This document shows, one piece after another, positions 19,141 to 27,862 of a stretch of DNA of 64,000 bases. The notes beneath the pieces were generated by a model. It made no database searches, was not told the origin of the DNA, and saw only the letters and a list, made by a program, of their open reading frames with translations. The stretch is taken from positions 124,001 to 188,000 of the forward strand of contig JAEPNO010000005.1 in the NCBI GenBank assembly GCA_017643365.1. Direction: 5' to 3'. This DNA comes from Balneolaceae bacterium (GTDB lineage Bacteria > Bacteroidota > Rhodothermia > Balneolales > Balneolaceae). The position numbers and the translations under genes were made by a program. Within the stretch, counting starts at the first letter, position 1; the number at the start of each line of letters is the position of its first letter.

Positions 19141-19824
19141 TTAACTGTCTTTATTGTAGATTTTAAAGGTTATTGGTAGCGAATATCTAACTGCTACCGG
19201 TCTTCCTCGTTGCATGCCTGGTTGAAACTTAGCCAATTTAACGGCTCTAATCGCCTCTTCATCGCATCCGCCGCCAATTCCTCTCATTACAACGGGATTT
19301 ACAACTGTACCTTCTTTATCTACAACAAACTGCACAACTACTCTACCTTCAATCCCCACTTTAAGCGCTAATTCAGGATAAACAATTCGCTTTTGAACAC
19401 CTGCAATTCCACCTATTAATTCTGGTGGTTGCTCAACAACTACAAAGATCTCGTCTTCGAATTCTTCTTCAACGGCTTGTTTAGGTGGTGGTGGCGGTAA
19501 ATCCATAGGTCCATCCAAGTCAAATTCGAGATCAAGTTCTACGATGTCGTCTGCTATTATTTCATCGTTAGGCACTTCAATCGGAACCGGTGGTCTTGGT
19601 GGCGGCGGTGGTGTGTCGGTTTGTTTGGTTTGAACGATTTCTTCAACAAAAACTTCTTCTTGTACTTCAAAGAAAACGGATTCTTCGACCTGCTGTGGAT
19701 AAAAATCCATTTTAAATAACAGTATGAATACAGTTAATGAAAATATTAAACCCAATTCTACGCTAATGAAATAATTCTTTCGTAAGCTATTATCACGTTT
19801 CATTCTTTTGATTGGCTCTTTCAT
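19141..19824 (-). CDS. TonB family energy transducer (copy 1)
   Basis: The 227-residue protein has one N-terminal transmembrane helix (about 20-37), a proline-rich spacer (TPPPPPRPPVP, later LPPPPPK) and a C-terminal TonB domain (YPELALKVGIEGRVVVQFVVD, GGGCDEEAIRAVK). Such proteins couple the inner-membrane proton force to outer-membrane TonB-dependent receptors. A GGAGG site precedes the ATG. It is a close tandem paralogue of the next gene but is separated from it by a terminator. No exbBD or receptor gene is adjacent. Confidence 0.9.
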   Translation of the reverse strand: MKEPIKRMKRDNSLRKNYFISVELGLIFSLTVFILLFKMDFYPQQVEESVFFEVQEEVFVEEIVQTKQTDTPPPPPRPPVPIEVPNDEIIADDIVELDLEFDLDGPMDLPPPPPKQAVEEEFEDEIFVVVEQPPELIGGIAGVQKRIVYPELALKVGIEGRVVVQFVVDKEGTVVNPVVMRGIGGGCDEEAIRAVKLAKFQPGMQRGRPVAVRYSLPITFKIYNKDS

Positions 19825-19895
19825 AATATACCTCCGTTCTATTGTTTAAATAATTATAACAGGTAATCGTGAAGATTTGATGAAATCGCTTTCAT

Positions 19896-19917
19896 AAAAA
19901 AAGCCCTTAACGGGCTT
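19896..19917 (-). terminator. Rho-independent terminator after TonB copy 2
   Basis: Read on the minus strand, the sequence forms a six-base stem AAGCCC/GGGCTT with a five-base loop (19917-19901), continuing into a run of seven T (19902-19896). It lies 30 bases after the stop of the upstream tonB gene and uncouples it from the downstream copy. Confidence 0.85.
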
Positions 19918-19946
19918 CTTCATAAAATTAATAAGTGAAGGGTGTT

Positions 19947-20618
19947 CTAACTCGGACCTAATGTAAAAGTTATCGGCAAACTATAACTCACATTTACGGG
20001 TCTTCCGCGTTGATAACCGGGTTTAAATTTAGCGAATTTAAGTGCTTCTAAAGCGGCTTCATCACATCCACCTCCGATTCCTCTTACAACTTTAGGATTG
20101 GCAACCTCACCTTCTTTAGTTACAACAAATTGAAGCACTACCCTCCCTTCAATCCCGGCGTTTCTGGCAAGTTCAGGATACTTTATCCTTTTCTGCACAC
20201 TTGCAATCCCACCAATTAATACCGGCGGTTGTTCAACTACAATAAAGATCTCATGTTCATCACCGTCCGATGCGGGTGGCGGTGGCGGCGGTAAATCCAT
20301 TGGGCCGTCCATATCAAATTCTAAATCAAGCGCTAGAATTTCATCTTCGATAACTTCATCGTTTGGTACTTCGATAGGAACAGGTGGTCTTGGTGGCGGA
20401 GGTGGTGTAGTTATTTGTTTGGTTTGAACTACTTCTTCGATAAACACTTCCTCAGGCATTTCAAGAATTAATGCCTGAGGTGGCTCAGATGCTATATTTA
20501 TTTTAAAAGCCACCAGAAATATTGATAAACTAAAGATCAAGCCAAGCTGAAACTTGATTGCATAATGCGTGCGATGATACTGCTTTAAACGTCGAATTTT
20601 TTTAACTGGTTCTCTCAT
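19947..20618 (-). CDS. TonB family energy transducer (copy 2)
   Basis: The 223-residue protein has the same layout as its neighbour: basic N-terminus, one transmembrane helix, TPPPPPRPPVP spacer, LPPPPPP tract, then the TonB C-terminal domain (YPELARNAGIEGRVVLQFVV, GGGCDEAALEALKFAK). The conserved spacer and acidic middle region show a tandem duplication, with divergence in the transmembrane region and at the tip. It ends at a strong terminator. Confidence 0.9.
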   Translation of the reverse strand: MREPVKKIRRLKQYHRTHYAIKFQLGLIFSLSIFLVAFKINIASEPPQALILEMPEEVFIEEVVQTKQITTPPPPPRPPVPIEVPNDEVIEDEILALDLEFDMDGPMDLPPPPPPASDGDEHEIFIVVEQPPVLIGGIASVQKRIKYPELARNAGIEGRVVLQFVVTKEGEVANPKVVRGIGGGCDEAALEALKFAKFKPGYQRGRPVNVSYSLPITFTLGPS

Positions 20619-20697
20619 AGCGATTTTAAATATTTTTTTTCAGATGAACAGAGCCTTATCCGAAATCAATATTATTTAGTTGCGCCAGGAACTTGAA

Positions 20698-21591
20698 TTA
20701 ATTGTATTGTTGGACTAAAACCTTCAACGAAGCAGGTAATATTTCAAAAGACACATCATATAATGGCTCAATGACTTCACCATCGCAATGAGCATGAATT
20801 GCCTCTTTAAACGCTAACTGAGCTTGTTTACATTCAAAACTCTTTAATATATGTTTAGAGAAAGAACCAAAAAGAGATAGTCTTAAAAATTGAAGTAACA
20901 ATTGAAGCCTAGAATCAATCTTTGCTATATGAAGCTCGAAAATTCCATCGTCTAATTTAGATTTAGGAGATAATTGATAGGAACCTCCCTCCCAGCGCCC
21001 ATTCGAGATTAAGGTCAAATAGGTATCAAAATTCCCGTGGGTTTTGCCATCTATATTGACAAATACACTGTTTTTAGTAACTTTAAATATGGCTTTTAAA
21101 GCAGCAACCATGTATTTCAATTTCCCTTTAAATAAAGTGCTTTTAGCAGCCAATTGATTGGTTAGGCCATCGATACCTAAGCCAAAAGTATTTATGCAGA
21201 AATCGTTATTCCATGCTATGGTATCAAAATATGCAACACTACCCTGCTCAAGAATTGCTAAAAAAGACGATGTGGAAGAATTTGAATTTACCATTTTTGC
21301 AAAGTCGTTACCACTGCCCAACGGTAGAACCCCTAACATGGAATCTTTGTGAACTAATTGTTTGGCAACTGCATGGATGGTTCCATCGCCACCACATGCA
21401 ACAAATACTGAAGTTGGCGAATCATTTGCCTCAATAATGCCTGCAATTTCATCGATAGATTGGGTATAGAAAGCGTAAATTCGATCGAATTTTAATCGTA
21501 TTTCGTCTTCAATTTCCTTAAATGAATGAACGGCCCGCCCCGAATTAGCTCGGCTGTTTACTATAAAATAGTATGTAAGCGGATGGCTCAG
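20698..21591 (-). CDS. Diacylglycerol kinase-like lipid kinase with probable CTG start
   Basis: The frame encodes the DAGK/YegS catalytic fold: IVNSRANSGR near residues 10-19, GGDGT (67-71), PLGSGNDFA (about 90-98), and the C-terminal CDGE motif. The first ATG (21339) lies after GGDGT, so it cannot be the true start. Upstream to the in-frame stop there is no ATG, GTG or TTG; the CTG at 21591 gives a normal 297-residue protein beginning just before YYFIVNS. It would start 5 bases after the DUF952-like gene ends. The family phosphorylates diacylglycerol, sphingoid or related lipids. Confidence 0.8.
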   Translation of the reverse strand: MSHPLTYYFIVNSRANSGRAVHSFKEIEDEIRLKFDRIYAFYTQSIDEIAGIIEANDSPTSVFVACGGDGTIHAVAKQLVHKDSMLGVLPLGSGNDFAKMVNSNSSTSSFLAILEQGSVAYFDTIAWNNDFCINTFGLGIDGLTNQLAAKSTLFKGKLKYMVAALKAIFKVTKNSVFVNIDGKTHGNFDTYLTLISNGRWEGGSYQLSPKSKLDDGIFELHIAKIDSRLQLLLQFLRLSLFGSFSKHILKSFECKQAQLAFKEAIHAHCDGEVIEPLYDVSFEILPASLKVLVQQYN

Positions 21592-21596
21592 TTTGG

Positions 21597-21944
21597 TTAA
21601 TCGAAATGCTTGATGTTAATTTCGAATTGCCCACTTTTGTTTTTAGAAATCGGGATTCGATCAACGATGGCATCGATAGAAAATGTGCCTTGAATTTGAA
21701 GTTGCTCGATAGAATCTTTTTTCGCCTTCTTTATGGGCGCATTAATTCTGAGGGGATCAATTACAATTAAAAATAGTTTCGAGACGTCAGAAAATTCTGA
21801 GTTGGCAATTTGCTCAATATATTTGCCTTCGTACGTATAAATAACTCCTGATTCTTCAACCGAAGCCGGTAAAAATGAGCCTTCATCAGTTAAATTTTTC
21901 CACTCGCTGTGCTCGATTAATGTAAATAGTAAATCGTATTCCAA
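21597..21944 (-). CDS. DUF952-like protein
   Basis: The 115-residue protein resembles the DUF952 family in layout: a start of the type LFTLIEHSEWKNLTDEGSF, a central IVIDPLRI strand and a final DAIVDRIPI segment. The similarity is judged by pattern and is moderate; the usual GFIHCS block reads SGVIYTY. Function is unknown. It sits 6 bases after the aspartoacylase-like gene and 5 bases before the lipid kinase. Confidence 0.6.
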   Translation of the reverse strand: MEYDLLFTLIEHSEWKNLTDEGSFLPASVEESGVIYTYEGKYIEQIANSEFSDVSKLFLIVIDPLRINAPIKKAKKDSIEQLQIQGTFSIDAIVDRIPISKNKSGQFEINIKHFD

Positions 21945-21950
21945 TTTCTC

Positions 21951-22892
21951 TTAGTTATATGCCAAATGAATAATTGCGTCGCCTTTATGAACAATCGGAT
22001 TGTTATTTAATCCGATGATAATTCCATCTCGAGAAGATAACATTTTCGCCTTTCTACCACCAAATGGTTCGCTAATATAACCAAGTTCTTGTTTTGCAGA
22101 AACCACGTCGCCTAATGCAGCGGTAGCATTAAATAAACCGGACTTTTTAGCTCGAATCCACGCCGATTTTTTTACGATTCGAGTGGTGGGCTTTTCTTCT
22201 TGATAAGGTTTCATTCCCAGATAATTCATTACACGCATGGTGCCTTTAATACCCTCGTTAATAGCCATTTCGTCAAACCGTAAGGTTTCACCCGCTTCAT
22301 AAACAATAATAGGTTTACCCTTTTTATGCGCAGCCATTCGAAAGGAATTTTTAATCAGATTTGAATGCATCATAACTGGAGCGCTAAACGCAGATGCTAG
22401 TTTCTTTGCTTCAGGCTGATTAAACGAACACCGAACTTGTGGGTAATTTGCTCTGCTTGCTCCACCTGTGTGGAAATCAATCCCACAATCAACAACCGGC
22501 AATATCGATTGCATTAATGTATAGGCAATCATTCTAGCCAATGATCCAACCTTTGCGCCCGGGAAACTTCGGTTAATGTCTTTGCCATCCGGTACACCGC
22601 GTTGATTAAAAATGAACCCGTACACATTTACGATCGGAATTGCTACAACTGTACCTACTTCAGGTTGTAGTTTTTTATTGGATATCATGCGGCGAATGAT
22701 TTCGATTCCGTTGGTTTCATCACCATGTAAGCCACCGGTTAAAAGTAAAACCGGTCCATCCTTTTTTGCTCTAAAAATATCAACGGATAAATCAATTGAA
22801 GTGTGTGTGGGCAGTTTTGCCACATTTAAATTGAGTGTTTTGTTTTCACCCAATTTAATTTCTTCGCCATTTATAGAAATTATCTCAGGCAT
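21951..22892 (-). CDS. Succinylglutamate desuccinylase/aspartoacylase family protein
   Basis: The 313-residue M14-like zinc enzyme has GGLHGDE (His56, Glu59 as metal ligands), DINRSFPG (105-112) and DFHTGG (His141, third ligand). Family members remove acyl or N-linked groups from amino acids such as glutamate and aspartate. It overlaps the rimK-like gene by 8 bases. Together with that ligase and the upstream retropepsin-like protein it forms a trio repeatedly seen in bacteria, suggesting that it trims a glutamyl-type modification. Confidence 0.88.
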   Translation of the reverse strand: MPEIISINGEEIKLGENKTLNLNVAKLPTHTSIDLSVDIFRAKKDGPVLLLTGGLHGDETNGIEIIRRMISNKKLQPEVGTVVAIPIVNVYGFIFNQRGVPDGKDINRSFPGAKVGSLARMIAYTLMQSILPVVDCGIDFHTGGASRANYPQVRCSFNQPEAKKLASAFSAPVMMHSNLIKNSFRMAAHKKGKPIIVYEAGETLRFDEMAINEGIKGTMRVMNYLGMKPYQEEKPTTRIVKKSAWIRAKKSGLFNATAALGDVVSAKQELGYISEPFGGRKAKMLSSRDGIIIGLNNNPIVHKGDAIIHLAYN

Positions 22893-23814
22893 TACTTTTA
22901 ATTTTACGCCGTCTCGAAGGTTTACTTTTTATCTCTTTTGTTTGCTTAACCACATACTGGACGATACTGCCGGCAATATCTTTTTTTGTAGTTTGTTCGA
23001 TTCCTTGCAATCCAGGGGATGAATTTACTTCCAGAATTAACGGACCGCGCTCCGATTGCAGTAAGTCAACGCCACAAATTGGCAAGCCCATCGCTTTGGA
23101 TGCAGTAAGCGCCATTTCTCGTTCTGCTTTCGACAGTTTAATAAGCGTTCCACTCCCTCCCTGGTGTAAATTAGATCGAAACTCACCTTCTTTTCCTTGT
23201 CGCTTCATGGCACCAACTACTTTTCCATCTACCACAAATGCGCGTATATCAGCTCCTTTCGATTCGGCGATGTACTCTTGAACGATCACTCTAGCTTTCA
23301 TGCTGTGAAAGGCTTCGATGATTGATTGAGCAGCTTTTTTGGTAGGCGCTAATACAACGCCGTAGCCTTGGGTTCCTTCTAATAATTTTACGATAAGAGG
23401 CGCTCCGCCAACCGAATCAATCAACTTATCAACTTCGCGTGAGTAGTTAGTGAATACCGTTTTTGGGAGTCCTACGCCTGAACTCGCCAATATTTGCAGA
23501 CTTCTTAATTTATCGCGTGAGCGAACCAATGCTTGGCTTTGAACAGCTGTAAACTTGTTCATCATCTCAAATTGGCGAACAACCGCTGTTCCATAAAAAG
23601 TAACCGATGCTCCAATACGGGGAATAACCGCATCAACATAATCGAGGTTCTCTTTGTTATAAAAAATGGTGGGGCTATCCTGCTCAATTACAATATCACA
23701 TTTCAGGTGATCGATCACTTTTGGGATATGCCCGGCAGCTTCAATAGCCTCAATTAATCTTTTGGTTGAGTATAATGCAGCGTTTCTTGATAAAATTCCT
23801 ATGGTAAGTTGCAC
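22885..23814 (-). CDS. rimK: RimK family ATP-grasp alpha-L-glutamate ligase
   Basis: The 309-residue protein shows the RimK order: IGILSRNAALYSTKRLIEA at the N-terminus, SSGVGLPKTVF, VKLLEGTQGYGV as the ATP-grasp loop, QEYIAESKGADIRAFVV, MKRQGKEGEFRSNLHQGG, and the metal-binding ILEVNSSPGLQGIE. E. coli RimK adds glutamates to the C-terminus of ribosomal protein S6; other members make other poly-glutamyl products. The basic tail (SKPSRRRKIKSN) is an added feature. Its start lies one base from the end of the protease-like gene. Confidence 0.92.
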   Translation of the reverse strand: MQLTIGILSRNAALYSTKRLIEAIEAAGHIPKVIDHLKCDIVIEQDSPTIFYNKENLDYVDAVIPRIGASVTFYGTAVVRQFEMMNKFTAVQSQALVRSRDKLRSLQILASSGVGLPKTVFTNYSREVDKLIDSVGGAPLIVKLLEGTQGYGVVLAPTKKAAQSIIEAFHSMKARVIVQEYIAESKGADIRAFVVDGKVVGAMKRQGKEGEFRSNLHQGGSGTLIKLSKAEREMALTASKAMGLPICGVDLLQSERGPLILEVNSSPGLQGIEQTTKKDIAGSIVQYVVKQTKEIKSKPSRRRKIKSNA

Positions 23815-23815
23815 T

Positions 23816-24265
23816 CTATTTTCTTGTTTTTTTAAGCGATTGATTTTTCTTGGTTACATCAACTAAAAATTGATGTCTTCTTATAAATTTTCTTCCCAGT
23901 AAAATTGGAAACCTCATTTCTGAACGATCGGTAAGTGATAACTCGATTTCATATTCGTTGCCAAATAAAACAATTTTAGTTTTTACAAAATACCGGAGTT
24001 CAGCTTGACCATTAGAGCTTTTAACTTCTCTTTTGTCGTGGATTGGTAGAACAAATAATTGATCGTTATAAGCAGGATGTTCGGGATCCAGTAAATTAAA
24101 CCGGATAAAAGTGGCACCTTCCTGTATCACTTCTTCAATATGATGACAATGTACACTTGAGGTAAATGCACCTGTATCAATCTTGGCTTCAATATTTTCG
24201 ATTCTCCAAAGAGGAAGATTTACGCGCTCAGTTCTGCCAAGAGTATGTCGTATAATTTTGTTCAT
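23816..24265 (-). CDS. Retropepsin-like aspartic protease of the RimB/'ATP-dependent zinc protease' family
   Basis: The 149-residue protein has the single DTGA active-site motif (AKIDTGAFTSSVHC) and the LLGRKFI strand typical of the retropepsin-like family once called ATP-dependent zinc proteases (RimB). Only one DTG is present, so an active dimer is expected. In pseudomonads RimB works with RimK on S6 glutamylation. Here it is the first gene of a five-gene minus-strand operon, so a ligase-protease pair that writes and removes glutamate tails is the simplest reading. Confidence 0.85.
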   Translation of the reverse strand: MNKIIRHTLGRTERVNLPLWRIENIEAKIDTGAFTSSVHCHHIEEVIQEGATFIRFNLLDPEHPAYNDQLFVLPIHDKREVKSSNGQAELRYFVKTKIVLFGNEYEIELSLTDRSEMRFPILLGRKFIRRHQFLVDVTKKNQSLKKTRK

Positions 24266-24345
24266 TAATCGTTTTAAAAATAACTCTATTTAATCAGTAT
24301 CCCATAAATTAGCTTTTAAATTTATATCATCTTTCAAAAAAAATC

Positions 24346-25422
24346 ATGCGCTTACCTTTCTTAAAACTTGATCTCGAAAAAGTAGCATCGAACATCAAGA
24401 CTATGGCGGATAACGCAACTAAGCACAAGCTAGAATTTCGGCCACATTTTAAAACTCATCAATCTCTTGTAATCGCTCAATTGTTTAAAGAGCATGGTGT
24501 TACGGGAATCACCGTTTCATCAATTTATATGGCTGATTTCTTTTCAAAGCATGGATGGAATGATATTACTGTTGCTTTTCCGGCAGGGTTATCGAATGTG
24601 AAATTGTATGATAGCATTGCAAAAAGATCGAAACTGAAGGTGCTGGCTGTTGATAAAGCGGTTGTTAAAAAGATAAATAATGCAATAAGCGAATCGATTT
24701 CAATGTATATCGAGATTGATCCGGGGTACGGAAGGAGCGGAATTAGGTATGATAACTTTGCATTGATTGATGAGTTGCTTACGGCAATCAATAGCTCAGA
24801 AAACATTCAATTTGAAGGATTCTATTGCCATGCAGGGCACACTTACAAATGCACATCAAAAAAAGAGATTGTTGCGCTTACAGATCCAATTTTAGAATCG
24901 CTTGGCACATTAAAAACCAAGTACGGTGGTAACATAAGCTTCGGAGATACGCCATCCTGCTCAGTTCGCGATAACTTTGATGGGATTGATCAAATCAGTC
25001 CGGGTAATTTTGTGTTTTACGATTGGATGCAGACTCAAATTGGAGCATGTACACCCGAGCAAATCGCTGTTACAATGCATTGTGAAGTTGTGGCCAAATT
25101 TCCGGAAAGAAACGAAGTCTTGATTCATGGCGGTGCAGTTCACTTTTCTAAAGATTTTGTATTGAATAAGGATGGCGAGCGTGTGTACGGATTTGTTAAA
25201 TCAAAAATGAATGCGGGATCAGAATCCTACATAAAATCACTTTCTCAAGAACACGGATTAGTTGCATGCTCCCAAGCTGAATTCAGCGCCATCGAAATTG
25301 GTGATATAATTGAGGTCTTCCCTATTCATTCATGTCTAACCGCTAATTTGATGCGAGAGTACGTTACTGCTTCAGGCAAGGTGATACCTCAATTTGGCTC
25401 TGGATCGCCCTATCAGCGTTAG
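24346..25422 (+). CDS. D-threonine aldolase/D-serine dehydratase-like PLP enzyme
   Basis: The 358-residue protein has the fold III PLP-enzyme start and the lysine motif RPHFKTHQS (Lys36 binds PLP), GYGRSGIR as phosphate-binding segment, and the C-terminal FPIHSC (His328, Cys330) that binds a divalent metal in this family. The family cleaves D-threonine or dehydrates D-serine; which one cannot be said. It is divergent from the RimK operon and its stop overlaps the DUF5686 gene stop. Confidence 0.87.
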   Translation: MRLPFLKLDLEKVASNIKTMADNATKHKLEFRPHFKTHQSLVIAQLFKEHGVTGITVSSIYMADFFSKHGWNDITVAFPAGLSNVKLYDSIAKRSKLKVLAVDKAVVKKINNAISESISMYIEIDPGYGRSGIRYDNFALIDELLTAINSSENIQFEGFYCHAGHTYKCTSKKEIVALTDPILESLGTLKTKYGGNISFGDTPSCSVRDNFDGIDQISPGNFVFYDWMQTQIGACTPEQIAVTMHCEVVAKFPERNEVLIHGGAVHFSKDFVLNKDGERVYGFVKSKMNAGSESYIKSLSQEHGLVACSQAEFSAIEIGDIIEVFPIHSCLTANLMREYVTASGKVIPQFGSGSPYQR

Positions 25423-27836
25423 AAAAGGATTTGGAAGCCTACTGAGTTACCGTAGTCGCCGGCAATGCGTTGACTAAATTCTGCGTAGATAAAACCGAAT
25501 ATTTTAAATGCCGCAATACCGATTTCTGCCTGGGTTTTTGAACCCGAATATGGCAGTAAAGGCTCTAAACTATTTGTGTCATCAATAGTACCAACGGTTA
25601 AAAATGTGGCAAGATGAATTCCACTCTTTTTCAATAGAGGGATTGGAGATTTACGGGTTAATGAACTCCCGAATTTGTATTTCACTTTTAACACCGAAAC
25701 ACGAGTGCCAATCGGTTCTCTAAAGCTTACTGTATTGAAAGGTCGTTCACGAACGTAATCATCAAGTACAAAACCATTGTAAGTAAATAGGCGTTGTGAC
25801 GGTGTTCCTTCGTTTGAAGCACCTAAAATTATGTCTGTCTGGATGAAATGAGAACTAAATACGGGTACGTTAAACTTTAATCCAATCCGATATCGGTGGA
25901 AATCGAAGTCTCCACCCCAATCGCTATAACCCGATTCCCAAACTACATCCCCAAGCCAACCAAAATCCCGAATGTTATAATCGCGTAGAAACTGCGTACG
26001 CAAATATTTGCGGGTATCGTGATGCAAATGAACCGACAGTCCGGTGAGTTTTCCATTTTGCATGGGATAATTCACACTATTATTTGGCACTTCCGCCATT
26101 TGATTCGATCGCCCTAGCAAATTGAAATCGGTTGTAGCTGTTAAGGCAGAATGATTTTCGTTGAGATAAAGAATTCTTATAAACGACTCGATATCAAATC
26201 GATATCGAAACCCGCTTGAAATGCCTTTTCGCTGAAAATAGTTGTTAACCGGTTCGCTATCTAAAAGTTGAGCTATTGAGTGCCGAAATTCAAAGAAATC
26301 CAGCGGAGTTCGGTTGTATTCATAATCCTGATATTGTTGAACCACATCTTTTTGAACAATCAGCTCGGGTGCAAATGCAGTTCCAGGCACATACTGAAAT
26401 CCGGATAATGTATAAGTCCAATCTTCTTGCCCAAAACTATACGCTGCTACACCTCGGTATTCATAATTAGGATGTACCGGAGTTCGTAATCCAAGCCCTA
26501 AGGTGTGCCCTTCAACACGATTAAAACGGTAAATATCACTAATATTGGTTAGGTAAAACCGCTCCAATTCGTAGGGAAGCCTGAAAAAATTGCTCATCAC
26601 GCTCATCCCAAGACGTAATGTTCTATTTTTTTCGGTATAGGATTTGGCTTCATCCAAGTAGCTTAGATTATCGTTTGCAGCCGAAGTGGATACACTATCC
26701 CAATAAGCTCCTTTTTTACGATGTGAACCAGCAACCATCACCAAAGTGTTCAAATCAAGCGCATCCAGTGACAGGTTTGGGTTTACTTCATGCCCCGACC
26801 AAGCCCATTCATCCAAATATTGAATTGGTTTAGCAGAGGCCAAAAAATCAAGCGTTGCAGATAGTTTCGTGTTCGCTGGTAACCAAAATTCTCCCAGTTT
26901 CATGTAGGTTTGAACGTATCTGAGATCTTTAATACTGAACAATCCGGTGTTTGTGCTCGCGTATTCATTTAACCGAACATCGATGCCTAAAATGGAGTTC
27001 GTACTTTCTTCTACCAAGACTTTACCTTCGAATAAAGGACGATTATTTACCTTTGGTTTAAAGTTTATCTCAATGGTGCCCAACGGCCAAGAACTATCAG
27101 CTTCTGTATCTGTAAGGTGATAAAACCGCCCGGCACGTTTCGAAATGGGGCCAACTACAGTAATATCTTCCGACAAAATACTTAGCGGCACTAACTCTTG
27201 ATTTAGGTTCAGCGGTGGTCCACCCGTGGAGAAAAAATCATATTCACTGAAAAAGTTCTTACTGGATCGATTTGCTAATGTAGTTTCAGAAAAGCGTTCG
27301 GGGGAAATAATGTGTTTGATCTCAGATACTCTTTCTGAAAAAGCAATTGGTGCAATGGAGTCGGATTCAGGATTGTCGGTTCCTAATATTGCGAGTTTAT
27401 AAATATCCGCTTTGTATGCATTAAGTCCCTCGTTTTGCTGATCACGGAATACGGCCAGTTGTTGTACAAATCGGGTGACTCTATCGCCGCTTACAACAAT
27501 TTCGCCAAGTACCAGCCTGTCTTCTAACATTGTAACGTTGAGTTCCAGCTCTTGATTTGGCGCTAATCGAACTTGGATAAGAGTGTCGACATAAACCATT
27601 GAGGAAAACTCCAATGCATGCACTCCGGGCTGTAGAGCTAGTTCAAACCTGCCATCTTCATCGCTGTTAGTGCCAATGGTTGTGCCCGATTTCACAATGT
27701 TTACAAGCGGAATGGTTTCCCCGGAATTTGCATCGATGATAACTCCGGTTACAATAGCTTCTTGAGCTACTGCAGTAAATGAGTTACAAAACCATGCAAC
27801 CATACCTACAAACGTGAAAAAGCGAATCCGTCTCAA
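25419..27836 (-). CDS. DUF5686/carboxypeptidase-regulatory-like domain outer-membrane protein
   Basis: The 805-residue protein has a signal peptide (hydrophobic 7-24, AVAQ), an N-terminal carboxypeptidase-D-regulatory-like beta-sandwich (TGVIIDANSGETIPLVNI to about residue 105), and a long region rich in alternating aromatic strands ending in phenylalanine (GFQILF), as expected of an outer-membrane beta-barrel. This matches the DUF5686 proteins of Bacteroidota. A role in surface transport or assembly is inferred only. It shares three or four bases with the D-threonine aldolase-like gene at the stops. Confidence 0.85.
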   Translation of the reverse strand: MRRIRFFTFVGMVAWFCNSFTAVAQEAIVTGVIIDANSGETIPLVNIVKSGTTIGTNSDEDGRFELALQPGVHALEFSSMVYVDTLIQVRLAPNQELELNVTMLEDRLVLGEIVVSGDRVTRFVQQLAVFRDQQNEGLNAYKADIYKLAILGTDNPESDSIAPIAFSERVSEIKHIISPERFSETTLANRSSKNFFSEYDFFSTGGPPLNLNQELVPLSILSEDITVVGPISKRAGRFYHLTDTEADSSWPLGTIEINFKPKVNNRPLFEGKVLVEESTNSILGIDVRLNEYASTNTGLFSIKDLRYVQTYMKLGEFWLPANTKLSATLDFLASAKPIQYLDEWAWSGHEVNPNLSLDALDLNTLVMVAGSHRKKGAYWDSVSTSAANDNLSYLDEAKSYTEKNRTLRLGMSVMSNFFRLPYELERFYLTNISDIYRFNRVEGHTLGLGLRTPVHPNYEYRGVAAYSFGQEDWTYTLSGFQYVPGTAFAPELIVQKDVVQQYQDYEYNRTPLDFFEFRHSIAQLLDSEPVNNYFQRKGISSGFRYRFDIESFIRILYLNENHSALTATTDFNLLGRSNQMAEVPNNSVNYPMQNGKLTGLSVHLHHDTRKYLRTQFLRDYNIRDFGWLGDVVWESGYSDWGGDFDFHRYRIGLKFNVPVFSSHFIQTDIILGASNEGTPSQRLFTYNGFVLDDYVRERPFNTVSFREPIGTRVSVLKVKYKFGSSLTRKSPIPLLKKSGIHLATFLTVGTIDDTNSLEPLLPYSGSKTQAEIGIAAFKIFGFIYAEFSQRIAGDYGNSVGFQILF

Positions 27837-27862
27837 AAAATAGTCGTTAAATTTAATTGTGC

